Source of the DNA: Catenulispora pinistramenti
GTDB taxonomy: Bacteria; Actinomycetota; Actinomycetes; Streptomycetales; Catenulisporaceae
Direction of reading: 5' to 3'
DNA length: 63,360 nucleotides
NCBI RefSeq assembly: GCF_018274385.1
Contig: NZ_JAAFYZ010000034.1
Location: 1 to 63,360, forward strand
Shown here: one piece after another, positions 10,401-18,321 of the stretch
Layout of the letters: each line of letters begins with the position of its first letter
Numbering within the stretch: the stretch's first letter is position 1
Notes under the pieces: generated by a model
Databases searched by the model: none
Told to the model about the DNA's origin: nothing
What the model saw: the letters and a program-made list of their open reading frames with translations, nothing else
Made by a program: the position numbers and the translations under genes

Positions 10401-12001
10401 ACTACCACCCCTGTGCCTGTGTCATCGTCGTCCATGAGCCGCAGAGCGCTGATTCGCGGGCCGCCGTTGGTCGGCACGGTGTCCACCGTGACGCGGTAGC
10501 CGGGGTGTTCGACCAAGGTGGGCACTCCATCGGCATCCCGGTGGACGTCGATACGGGTGCCGTTACGGTCCGATATCGCGGTCAAGTCACGTATCTGGCC
10601 GAACTCGTTACCGAAGTGCACGACAGGGAAGTGGCGGACTTCCCCGGACCACGGATCGCAGATCCGTACCTCATCGGTCTCCCGGTCCCACACCAGCGGC
10701 CAGCGGCTGCCACGGTCCGGAAGCACCGTCTCGCCCGCGGATGGCAGCGGATAGTCCAAGCGCTGGCCGTCGTCACCAGCGAAATGGATCCCGGCCTCGT
10801 TAATCGAGATGCGCTGGTCCAGAGTCGAAGACCAACCCGGCCCGAAAAGGTGTCCCGTCGCGTAGCCGGAGGCGTAGGCACGGCGCAGCACCACCGGAAG
10901 GACCCCGGGCAGCTCTATGTCGGTGGCGTCGGTCAGCATCCAGCCGGACACCACGTCGACGGGGTCGTCCTCGGTGTTCGCCGGGCCGTTCCCCTCAGCC
11001 ACGCGAGCGTCGTCCCCGATGCTGTTCGTCTCGGGGCCCAGAGCGTCACCCTCCCGTACGACGGCGCCCGCCTCGCCCTCCGCGTCCTCGGCCGCCGAAC
11101 CCAAGGCCCGGCCGCCGACGAAGGTCAACGCCAGCATGCCGGCACCAAGCAGGGCGTCGCCCCAGTGACCCTGCATCGCATCGCCGATGGCCCCTACCGC
11201 CGTCCCGGCAAGCGCAATGATGTTGTCGGCCTCAGCCAACGCCGCGGTCACCACATCCACGCCAGGGATCCAGGAGGTCGCCAAAGCGATCACGTCCAGG
11301 ACCGGTGCGAGCTCGCCGGCGATCTGGCCGATCTCCCCGCCCCATTTGGACAGGTCCTCGCCGAGGTGCTGCCACCAGGACTTGTTATGGATTCCATCAT
11401 GCTGCGCGTGCCCGATAGCCTTGGCGCAGGTCTTGGCCGCGTTGATCCGGTCGTCGTGGGCCTGATTCGCCTGGGTCGTCAACGCGGCCATGCGGGCCTT
11501 GGCGTTGTTCAGGTTGGTCTGCGCGGTGTCGTGGGCGGTTTGGGCGTCGGTGACGGCCTGCGGGTTGGGACTGGGATTGGCGGCGTGGTTCTGCTGCGCC
11601 GTCTTCAGGTCCGCCGCCGCGCCGTTGGCTGTGGTGGTCGCGCGTTGCAGATCGACGTTCGCGTCTTGGGCTTGGCGCAGCGCCGAATCAGCCTTGCTCT
11701 GTGCTGCTTGTAGCTGCGGCGCGTACGCCGACAGCGCGTCAGAGGCCTCCGAGTACGACGTGTACAGCTTCTGCAACCGCCCGGGCAACGGACCGTAGTG
11801 CGACTTGAAAGCCTCAGCGGTCTGCCCCACCCACTCCAGAGCCGCGCTGTCGTTGCCGAAAGAGTTCAGACTCCGATACGCCGACTCCACATCGTGGGCG
11901 AAATCCCCGAACTCCTTCGCCAACGCCTGCACCGACTCCACCACACCCGGCGTCGGATCCCCATCCAAACCCAGGATGTCCCAACCAGTTGGACGCGCCA
12001 T
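7430..12001 (-). CDS. RHS/YD-repeat polymorphic toxin with WXG100-like N-terminus
   Basis: A protein of about 1523 residues. The ATG at 12001 is chosen because a G-rich ribosome site precedes it and the protein then begins with the family's MARPTGWDILGLDGDP start. Residues 1-120 are helical with a WVG motif, typical of actinobacterial toxins exported by type VII-like secretion. A long coiled-coil linker (about 90-200) is followed by a hydrophobic Gly/Ala-rich region (about 230-320) and DPVDVVSG, which opens the RHS barrel. Dozens of YD repeats follow (YDARGRL, YDAAGRLV, YDPIGQLV), and the barrel closes with LHYNLHRYYSPDLATYIAPDPLGL and SDPFGLA. The last ~130 residues are the variable toxin domain, which I cannot assign; they end in GDIAWFPLDSQ and a Tyr-Lys-Trp tail. 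Confidence 0.9.
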   Translation of the reverse strand: MARPTGWDILGLDGDPTPGVVESVQALAKEFGDFAHDVESAYRSLNSFGNDSAALEWVGQTAEAFKSHYGPLPGRLQKLYTSYSEASDALSAYAPQLQAAQSKADSALRQAQDANVDLQRATTTANGAAADLKTAQQNHAANPSPNPQAVTDAQTAHDTAQTNLNNAKARMAALTTQANQAHDDRINAAKTCAKAIGHAQHDGIHNKSWWQHLGEDLSKWGGEIGQIAGELAPVLDVIALATSWIPGVDVVTAALAEADNIIALAGTAVGAIGDAMQGHWGDALLGAGMLALTFVGGRALGSAAEDAEGEAGAVVREGDALGPETNSIGDDARVAEGNGPANTEDDPVDVVSGWMLTDATDIELPGVLPVVLRRAYASGYATGHLFGPGWSSTLDQRISINEAGIHFAGDDGQRLDYPLPSAGETVLPDRGSRWPLVWDRETDEVRICDPWSGEVRHFPVVHFGNEFGQIRDLTAISDRNGTRIDVHRDADGVPTLVEHPGYRVTVDTVPTNGGPRISALRLMDDDDTGTGVVVKQFQYDARGRLTGVVNSSGLPFTYEWDENDRITAWRDRSGYRYGYHYDAIGRVVQGEGRFLAGSFAYDPENRTTVHTNSLGHVTTFIYDEFGHVVSETDPLGHTTITETDRYGRVLVRVNALGDTTRYERDEAGDVRRIVEPDGSASELEYNRLHQIVTVTMADGAQWHRDYDARGNLISVADPAGNSTRFAYGANGALAEAINPLGAVTRFITDRAGLSVGAADPVGGQTHAVRNSAGRVIQVTDPLGAITATEWTLEGSPVAQTRPDGAVTRWRYDPDGRLLEHIDPLGAVTAFEPGPMETLLARTGPDGVRHAFAYDSEMNLLAVSNPEGAQWSYQYDPIGQLVGETDFIGRTQSYEYDEIGRLKARINGAGQRITLDRDAAGHVVAHHTPDGDYQYSYDTGGRLLAATGPGSTLAFEYDQCSRIAAETVDGRTVRYRYDAAGRLVHRTTPSGAESAWTYDAAGRAAGLDAGSGSLHFEFDAAGREIERAIGLTAWLSHEYDVAGRPVAQQVWVSDETAGGAAGPGPSRRSALSRDWIWRADGAPEEIRDSLRGARRFASDTTGRVTAVSARDWSESYAYDGFGNVIVASSGEGATDAASGPDTAIQASVVDRTLLRRSRRTDHEYDAAGRLVRTVRRTLDGRSQVWEYTWDSRDRLVQAVTPDRGTWRYIYDPMGRRSAKQRIDTDGTVVEQTTFSWHGPNLVEQHTQRPDGTWAALTWDYEPASFRPAAQRHRTWADDAEQNQIDEAFHAIITDLIGTPTELIAPDGHIAWHTTTSLWGRTITAGADPGLDCPLRFPGQYHDAETGLHYNLHRYYSPDLATYIAPDPLGLSAAPNDHAYVPNPLTFSDPFGLAYGSQWHPDENYTPDEIAARNAQKADDYEYMNTPQEVHDLVNTVRNNPNFPPRTTNGVTDYFEGKNLSPKGKSFWQSWIHNPNGQAGAKIFWNFKPNSQTRIMVHPTTGDIAWFPLDSQGVHNYGSPILYKW

Positions 12002-12358
12002 CCCCGACCCCCCATCAAGACACCAGCCGCCGCGAGAACCGACTGGCGCAAATACCGTAGCCTGCAAACACGCCAGGCCTGTCGCGGGGCGGCGACAGGA
12101 GCCATCGTCTCCAGTCCCGCGCCCCACTCAAGCCCAGGCTAAAACAGAGCACTGAGTTTACAGATCACGCGCAGAGACCGTAACCCGGCAGCGTGCATCG
12201 GTCACGGACCGTTGCGGGTGCGGTGTGCCGCAGGTGTCTGAGCGATCTCTCCGCGCAGCAGAAGGGACTACGTGCGCTGGCGGCTGCGACGACGTCGACT
12301 GTGCATCAGCCCCCGCCAGCCAGGCATACACAAGACGACACCGCGAGAAGTCTCGGCG
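12002..12358. other. Non-coding region upstream of the RHS gene
   Basis: 357 bp with only short overlapping frames and no family signal. It holds the leftward promoter for the RHS operon. The right border is a decayed hydrolase fragment on the other strand. Confidence 0.35.
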
Positions 12359-12634
12359 ACCACACCGGGGGTTCCTGGCGCCGGCGGCCTGTACTCGCCC
12401 CTCATCGATATGGGCAGATTCCTAGCCGCGCAGCTCCAACCAGCCAAAACTCCTCTGCGCACCGCAATTGGGCTCAGGCACTCGCCGGTCGGCTGGACAA
12501 CCCACGGCGCGTCCCATGGAGTCCTGTGGCACAACGACGGCACCGGAGGCTTCTCTTCAGCGATCGCTTTCCGGGACGTCGTGGGCGCGGTCACCCGCGA
12601 CGTAGCAGTGCTAGCGGCCTTGGCGACGCCCTGA
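12359..12634 (+). pseudogene. C-terminal fragment of a beta-lactamase-family serine hydrolase
   Basis: The frame shows GAGGLYSPLIDMGRFLAAQL, then a gap, then VLWHNDGTGGFSSAIAFR and a short end VAVLAALATP before TGA. The HNDGTGGF box matches the third conserved element (H-x-G-T-G-G) of class C beta-lactamase/serine hydrolases, and GLYSP...DMGRF matches the segment before it. The SxxK nucleophile and YxN regions are absent, so it is a remnant. Confidence 0.6.
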
Positions 12635-12852
12635 ACAACGAACAGAAGGAGAAGCGCACCTTGGCAAAGAACAGCGATAGCGACGGCAGGTCGATCCCCG
12701 ACGACGCGCGCCAATAGATGCTGGACCGCGGAGCCACCGAGGCCGACTTGAGGCGTGCGAAGCATCTGACGATCTGGATCTCAGGATCGATCCTTTACGC
12801 GAAGCCGACCTCCAACGGCAGGATCGACCCGTCCGCCGAGTCCTAGTCGGCC

Positions 12853-12901
12853 CTGTGTCCTCACCGCCCCGTTCCGCCAATACGGGGCGGCCAGGACACA
12901 G
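12853..12901. terminator. Strong imperfect hairpin
   Basis: Outer arms 12853-12861 and 12893-12901 (9 bp) and inner GC arms (CCGCCCCGT with ACGGGGCGG) form a long stem with small bulges. It lies between the decayed hydrolase and the gene starting at 13002. The rest of 12635-13001 holds no recognisable gene. Confidence 0.55.
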
Positions 12902-13001
12902 CATCAGCGCGGTCCAGCTTTTGCCCTTCGGGCCCCTTCGCTCATGACTCGTCGCTACGATTGACGCAGAATCCTGACGGAGCAGAGCGGAGGTGCGGGA
13001 C

Positions 13002-13763
13002 GTGTCGGATTCAGTGATCATCTTCAGGGGGCAGAATTTACGCGCCGTCCCCCAAGCGGGCGAAGCCAACCCTAGTGCCGTCACGATTCGCTATATCTCT
13101 GGGCTTCGTGTGTCGGGCACGCATCAACAAAGCCGACCGGCTTCTGTTGCACGTACTCTGAGTCATTGTCTCAAGTTGAAGTCGCTGGTCGACGCGGCGT
13201 GGGCTGACTCCTTGCCAATCCAAGAGGTGGACCGGCGCCGATCCGAAGACCTCATTGGAGCAATCCAACTCCTTGGCGGCGCCGTCCGCCGCGGCGAGAG
13301 CCTTCCTTGGGATCAGTCGACCACGATCGAATCCCCGCCCGCCTTTCACGTAGAGGCATATCGGTGCCCTGACGCCACCAGGCCGATGTGCCTGGACAGC
13401 ATCGAATCCCGGCATCTGATGCACAGGACCCGGCAATGGCTCGCGAGGCAGAGCCTGACCTGGTGGTGCGTGGGCGACAGACGCCGAGCATCAGCGTCGG
13501 CCGCTATGGGGGCCCTCAAAGCGCGCGTCCGCGACGCGCGCCGGCGGTTCAGCCGCAGGGTTGCGCGAATCATCGCGCATGAAGAAGGGCTGGGTCGCCA
13601 GGTCAGTCGGCATGTTGACCAGTATCTCGACTCCTTATTCGCAGCGTTCATGCGCAGCGATGTCGACCAACGACCGCCGTGGTCACGGATCACGGTCCTG
13701 TTCCGGACGTCCTTGGCGGGGACGCTGACCAGGAACGCACCACCACAGCCGGGCAAGGGGTAA
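13002..13763 (+). CDS. Hypothetical protein (about 253 aa)
   Basis: The GTG at 13002 is preferred over a GTG three codons earlier because GGAGG at 12989-12993 lies 8 nt upstream. The product is basic and soluble, with a Trp/Arg-rich middle (RQWLARQSLTWWCVGDRR) and an Arg-rich helix (ARVRDARRRFSRRVARII) around 175-190. No domain is recognised. It has normal high-GC codon use in its second half and weaker bias in the first. It stands alone between two decayed genes, so it could itself be worn. Confidence 0.45.
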   Translation: MSDSVIIFRGQNLRAVPQAGEANPSAVTIRYISGLRVSGTHQQSRPASVARTLSHCLKLKSLVDAAWADSLPIQEVDRRRSEDLIGAIQLLGGAVRRGESLPWDQSTTIESPPAFHVEAYRCPDATRPMCLDSIESRHLMHRTRQWLARQSLTWWCVGDRRRASASAAMGALKARVRDARRRFSRRVARIIAHEEGLGRQVSRHVDQYLDSLFAAFMRSDVDQRPPWSRITVLFRTSLAGTLTRNAPPQPGKG

Positions 13764-13844
13764 TAGGACGGCCGGTCGGACCGGTCCCGCACACTCCCTG
13801 CCCGCGTTTGCCGCGCGCGTTCTCCGGCCATCCTTCACCGATGG

Positions 13845-14045
13845 GTGGGAACGGAATTGATCAACACGGCTCACGACCTCGACGTCTGCGACGATGGCGA
13901 GGCGTCGTCGGACAGCGGGGCCCGTAACAGCAACAACGGTAGCCGCCACAACCGGATCTGGCGGGACCGCCGCGACATCGTCCGCACCGTATGCAACGTC
14001 ATCGCCACAGGCGTAGTCGTCTACGGCACGCTACGCGGTCGGTAG
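13845..14045 (+). CDS. Possible small protein with a C-terminal membrane-like segment (66 aa)
   Basis: A GTG-started frame with an acidic first half (DLDVCDDGEASSDSG) and a basic, then hydrophobic, end (RDRRDIVRTVCNVIATGVVVYGTL). Small membrane proteins are common beside actinomycete transfer genes, and the next frame looks like a relaxase tail, but no ribosome site is clear and the frame may be chance. Nothing else is seen in 13764-14070. Confidence 0.3.
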   Translation: MGTELINTAHDLDVCDDGEASSDSGARNSNNGSRHNRIWRDRRDIVRTVCNVIATGVVVYGTLRGR

Positions 14046-14070
14046 CACATTCCCTGACCGGGTTCCCAGC

Positions 14071-14805
14071 GTGGGAATTGCCCATCCCGGGAGCCCGGTC
14101 CGACCTCGCCAATTCCTCCTCCAGCAAGCCGCCCGCCGCGACCACCTCGACACCGTCCCCGAGCCCGCCGAACGCCTCACCCTGCGCATCAGCACCTACT
14201 TCGACAACCGCCCATTCCCCGCCGCCTACCGCCACATCCCAGACCCCGAGAGCCCCCAGACCCTGCCGGCGCGGCTCACCACGCCGAGCCGGGTCCTCGC
14301 CAACGGGCGCGAGGAGGACGAGTCGCTGCGCACTTCGCTCGACTCTCTCACCACGCAGATTCGTGCTCGCGTCCAGCAGCTCGCCGACCGCGCGATCACC
14401 GAACAACCGACCTGGATCGAGGACAACCGCACCGCGCCGCGTACGCCGCAGCAGGAGGCCGAATGGCGCGGCCACGTCGCCGTCGTCGCGGCCTACCGCG
14501 AGCAGCACCGCACCACGAGCGAGGACCCCGTACGCCCGCTCGGGCCGCTCGTGGCCGCCGACGAGAGCGACCACCTGGTCCACCGCCAAGCTGAGATCTC
14601 CGTCGGCCGGATGCTCGCGCTGAGCGCGGAGGAGGCTGAATCGACAAGCCGAGCTCCCGCCCGTTCCGCCAGATCGAACACCCCAAGGCGCCAGCTCGCC
14701 CCTGCGCGTGCTCGCGGACTCGAATACGACGAGCCGCAGCACACCAGTCGGCGGAGCGTCGAGCATGAAACCCACCGGACCGCCGAACGCGAGATCGGGT
14801 ACTAA
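14071..14805 (+). pseudogene. C-terminal remnant of a MobF/TraA-like conjugative relaxase
   Basis: A 244-codon frame whose middle resembles the C-terminal region of large actinobacterial TrwC/TraA relaxase-helicases: a WIEDN segment, then a short linker before WRGHVAVVAAYREQHR and DPVRPLGP. The relaxase and helicase domains expected upstream (over 1000 residues) are missing, and no natural start is apparent. If right, it is the last visible part of a mating system in the island. The assignment rests on remembered motif layout only. Confidence 0.45.
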
Positions 14806-14816
14806 GCACCCCGGTT

Positions 14817-14852
14817 CGGGCCGCCCCGATGAGAAGTGTTCGGGGCAGCCCG
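14817..14852. terminator. Hairpin after the relaxase-like remnant
   Basis: 13-bp arms 14817-14829 and 14840-14852 pair with one mismatch and a 10-nt loop. It sits between the rightward remnant ending at 14805 and the leftward operon ending at 14989, so it can serve both. Confidence 0.55.
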
Positions 14853-14988
14853 ATCCGTCAAGGACGCCTGCGGCGCCGCAGTGCGATGAGCTTTCGCTCA
14901 TCCTTGACCCCTCGGTCTGTCCCCAAAAACCCGGCAGCTATCGGGCGGCTCGGGGAAATGTGTCGTCCACAGGGCGTACCTCCATGTC

Positions 14989-15798
14989 TCATCCTGCATC
15001 GAAGGTGCTGATCGGAACCAACTCCGCGCCTTGCGATAGAAGCAGCAGGAGTTCAGAGACGTATGCCCAGACGTGCCCGCTCCCGGATCGGGGCACGAAG
15101 TCCCACCAGTGGAGCGTGAGCGTCGCGTTCCCCGCCTCGCTGGCTGCGCGCAGCAGGGTACCGGCGGTCCCCGTCGGGGTCCGCTTGCTGGTGTCGATGT
15201 ATCGCCGAGAAACGCTGATCGTCTGGAAGTACTGCGAGCGACTAGAAGGCCGACCATTCGGCGGAATGAGTTTGGACGCCGCGCGGCCGTCGGGCGTCGT
15301 GTCCAAGCCGAGTTCGGCTACTTCGCCGTCAGTAATCGATCTGCTGACGACGTAGCCGCGTGCGACGAGCGATTGCGCGAAGTCGAGGTCGATGGCGTTG
15401 TGGGGCGGGACGAGAACGCGGGTGCCGAATTCGTCGCGCCAAGTGTCCAACGCGCTGATAAGTGCTTCCGCACGGCGGGGACGGATGGCTACGAGCTCCG
15501 GCACCGCGGGCCCCGCTGACGATTTGTGGTCGGCATGGGTAAGCCCGTGCAGAGCGATGTCGGACCCCTCGCGGCGTACCGCGTGCAGCAGCTCCAGGAC
15601 TGGACCGTCCCGCCGTGCGGATCGTGGGCCGGGTCGTTCGGCAGTCGTGGCAGTGGGCCCCAGACTCAGCGGTGCGGCGTACGGGATTGCCGCGTAGGTG
15701 ACTGGTTTGCCGCGCCACAGCTCGCGCGCCAGGCAGTGGAGTAATTCGACCGGAGTGCGGCCGTGGATGTCGTCGAGCCGGATCGCGACGGCGCCCAT
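14989..15798 (-). CDS. Polysaccharide deacetylase-like protein (DUF2334 type)
   Basis: 269 residues. The ATG at 15798 lies about 8 nt after GGAGGG; a GTG two codons earlier would be too close to it. It starts with AVAIRLDDIHGRT, the metal-binding Asp-Asp strand of NodB-fold deacetylases of the DUF2334 kind. IALHGLTHADH supplies the His pair (HGxxH), and VLVPPHNAID and LTLHWWDF fit later motifs. It would act on an acylated sugar or sugar-like group as a metal hydrolase; the substrate is unknown. It is the last gene of the ten-gene operon, 14 bp after its neighbour. No signal peptide is present, so it acts in the cytoplasm. Confidence 0.72.
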   Translation of the reverse strand: MGAVAIRLDDIHGRTPVELLHCLARELWRGKPVTYAAIPYAAPLSLGPTATTAERPGPRSARRDGPVLELLHAVRREGSDIALHGLTHADHKSSAGPAVPELVAIRPRRAEALISALDTWRDEFGTRVLVPPHNAIDLDFAQSLVARGYVVSRSITDGEVAELGLDTTPDGRAASKLIPPNGRPSSRSQYFQTISVSRRYIDTSKRTPTGTAGTLLRAASEAGNATLTLHWWDFVPRSGSGHVWAYVSELLLLLSQGAELVPISTFDAG

Positions 15799-15812
15799 CG
15801 TCACGCTCCCTC

Positions 15813-18245
15813 CTAGGCTGCGCTGCCGACGGGATGGGGTGCAGGGGTGGTCTCCGCACCGTGGGAGTCGTCGGTCGCGGTGGTCTCGTTCTCTTTGAGG
15901 GTGGCGGCGAGGGCGGCGATGCGGTGCAGCGGGCCGAAGTCCGGTCGGGGTGGTGGCGTTTTGCCGCGCAGGGCTGCGATGGCGTGGCGTATGGAGGTGC
16001 GCATCGGGGAGTCTTCGATGATCTGGTCGAAGACGACCGTGCCGTCCTGGTCGGCGCTGAGGCGGTGCTGATTGCGGTCGAGCTGCCACCCGCCGGGGGC
16101 GGTGACGGGTTCAAGGTGGAGCTTGAAGCGGGTGCGGCCGGCGTGGACAGTGACGTGGCGGTGCCGGTCGTCGGACTCGCGTAGGTCGCGCTGCCAGCGC
16201 TCACCTGTGGCTGGCGCAGTGTGCAGCGGGATGAGGGGGCCGGTGATCGAGGAAGCGAGTTCGAGGTAGACGCGGGTGTGCTCGTGGTGCAAGGTGGTGC
16301 GCTCGGTCAGGGAGGAGACGAACAGCCGCTCGTCGTAGGTGGCGTACAGGTCGCTGAGCGCGGGGTCGGCGGCGAAGTAGTTGCCGAGCAGGGGCGGAGG
16401 AAGGACCCGACGCACGACGGCGAGCATGTGCAGCCATTCGTAGCCGAGGACGCCGTAGGCACGATCGATGAAGCGGCCGGTCTCCACGTCGGCTCGCCGG
16501 TCCTTGGTGAAGATGACCGAGACGTGTTCGATGGGCTGGTCGGGCTCCAGTTCGCGGATCAGGACGCCGAGCCTGCCGAGCGCTTCGGAGTGGATGTACT
16601 GGTCGTTGACGACCACGCGGGCGTGCGGATTGGTGTCGAGGAGGTGTTCGAGTTCGGGGATCTCGTGGCCGTGGCAGGCGGGTTTTTCCAACAGGATGCG
16701 CGCGTTCGGGTCGCGGGCGAGGATCGCGCGCAGGATCGGGAGGTGTTCGCCGGTCGGCGTGCAGACGGACCACAGATCTACCTGCTTGGACGGGCTGAGC
16801 GTGTCGAGGCTGGCATGGACCGCGAGCCCGACCGCCGACCTGGCTGAGTGCTTGGGATCGACGAGGTCGAGCGCCATGCCGCTTTCAGTGAGCATCTGGG
16901 CGTGAAGCTGGCCGGCGACGCCGTAGCCGAGGATGCACGCGTGCCCGGTGGGCTCCTGCGCCGCCGGACGCGTGGCCGCTTCTTGGGGGCGTGAGTCGAG
17001 GTAGAGGTCGAAGTACGCCTCGAACAGGCCGGCCTTCGCGATGGCGGTGTCCGCCGTGTCGGTGTGCACGCCGGGGCTTTGCTGGTCGAAGGTTCGGCAC
17101 AGTGTCTTGGCGGCGATGAGCGTTCCGGCGCGGTAGGCGTCGTATCCCTGGGTGGGGATGGCGTCGGCGTCGAACAGGTTCAGCGAGCGGCCGTCGCCGA
17201 GAAGGCACAGCGTGGGTCCTTCGGGTAGGTCGTAGCGGCGGCCGACGCCGGGCAGATCCGTCGAGACGGCGTGCAGTTCGGGCGTGCGCAGGACGCTGAA
17301 GTCCTTCGTCGCGAAGGGCGCGAGGTAAGCGCCGTCGGGCAGCTGCCGTAGCTGCTGCTCGGTCAGTGCGATCTCTCCGGTGGCTCCGAGGACGGCGAAC
17401 GGCGTGGTGCAGGCCAGGGCGTCAGCCGCAGTGCGGTGCGCGCAGTACCCCGTTTCGGCGGCCGTGATCAGCGACGCGGTGTCAGTGTCCACGACGCACA
17501 CCCTGCTGCCCTGGGCTCGCAGCAGCGCGGCTAGGCGCGAGCCGAGGGTGCCGTAGCCGAGAAGCAGGACGGGCCGACCGATGAACTTGACCGTGGGTAT
17601 CAGCTCGCGCAGCCGCCGCATGCACGAATCGGCGATCTCCAGGTATCCAAGCTGGGTTTTGACCCGAGAGCGGGCCATGTTCCAAACCGGGACGCCGAGC
17701 GGGCCGGCGGCGGCGATCCTCTTGAGGCCGCTGACCGTCAGTTCGAGCGCGGCGTCCACGGCTCGCTCGGGATCGGCTTTCCCGTAACCGCGGGCGATCA
17801 GCCCGCCGTCGTCAATCGCCAGGACTTTGCGCCCCTGCTCGCGGGCGGCGGCGATGAACCGGTCGACCTCGGCCGCGGCGCGCAGTGCCTCTGCGTCCTG
17901 GCCGGGTTGTGCTCCGGGGTCGGCGTCGATCCAGGCGTTGTCGAAAACGGTGCTGCGGTAGCCGCGGGCCAGGAAGGTGGCGTGGATGCGCTCCCGGTTG
18001 CGGGTCTGGTCCCCTTTCGCCATCGCGAAGATCCACTCCGGGGGGATGCCCGCGCTCTCGGCGCCGAGTACGAAGCCCACGCTGTTCTCCACGTAGTGGT
18101 CGCGGAAGAGCAGGGCCCAGCCGTCGAAGGAGCAGTCGGCTTCGGCGTAGCGCGAGAGCAGGGGCATGTTCGCCTGGATGGCGGCGATCTCCTCGTCGGA
18201 GTACGGCGCATCGGTGTCCGAAAGCGCCGCGTGCTGGCTGTACAT
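15813..18245 (-). CDS. Fusion of an S-adenosylhomocysteine hydrolase-like domain and a Gfo/Idh/MocA oxidoreductase
   Basis: About 810 residues from the ATG at 18245 (GAGGAGAAG upstream); an ATG 14 codons earlier lacks a ribosome site. Residues 1-420 resemble S-adenosylhomocysteine hydrolase: a conserved-looking N-terminal half, IDDGGLI at 144-150, MARSRVKTQLGY at 190-201, and a Rossmann loop GYGTLG at 230-235. Residues 435-790 are a Gfo/Idh/MocA-type dehydrogenase with a second Rossmann loop LGYGVAG at 439-445 and the family's EKP box in ILLEKPACHG. The C-terminal ~30 residues are disordered. Two NAD(P) sites in one chain suggest coupled redox chemistry on a small molecule. Many canonical SAH-hydrolase residues differ, so true SAH hydrolysis is doubtful. 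Confidence 0.75.
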   Translation of the reverse strand: MYSQHAALSDTDAPYSDEEIAAIQANMPLLSRYAEADCSFDGWALLFRDHYVENSVGFVLGAESAGIPPEWIFAMAKGDQTRNRERIHATFLARGYRSTVFDNAWIDADPGAQPGQDAEALRAAAEVDRFIAAAREQGRKVLAIDDGGLIARGYGKADPERAVDAALELTVSGLKRIAAAGPLGVPVWNMARSRVKTQLGYLEIADSCMRRLRELIPTVKFIGRPVLLLGYGTLGSRLAALLRAQGSRVCVVDTDTASLITAAETGYCAHRTAADALACTTPFAVLGATGEIALTEQQLRQLPDGAYLAPFATKDFSVLRTPELHAVSTDLPGVGRRYDLPEGPTLCLLGDGRSLNLFDADAIPTQGYDAYRAGTLIAAKTLCRTFDQQSPGVHTDTADTAIAKAGLFEAYFDLYLDSRPQEAATRPAAQEPTGHACILGYGVAGQLHAQMLTESGMALDLVDPKHSARSAVGLAVHASLDTLSPSKQVDLWSVCTPTGEHLPILRAILARDPNARILLEKPACHGHEIPELEHLLDTNPHARVVVNDQYIHSEALGRLGVLIRELEPDQPIEHVSVIFTKDRRADVETGRFIDRAYGVLGYEWLHMLAVVRRVLPPPLLGNYFAADPALSDLYATYDERLFVSSLTERTTLHHEHTRVYLELASSITGPLIPLHTAPATGERWQRDLRESDDRHRHVTVHAGRTRFKLHLEPVTAPGGWQLDRNQHRLSADQDGTVVFDQIIEDSPMRTSIRHAIAALRGKTPPPRPDFGPLHRIAALAATLKENETTATDDSHGAETTPAPHPVGSAA

Positions 18246-18321
18246 CTGAGTCTTCTTCTCCTCAACGTGGGTATCGGTGGAACGCATCCGGCGGTGGGCT
18301 CGTCAGTACCGTCGGCTGCCT

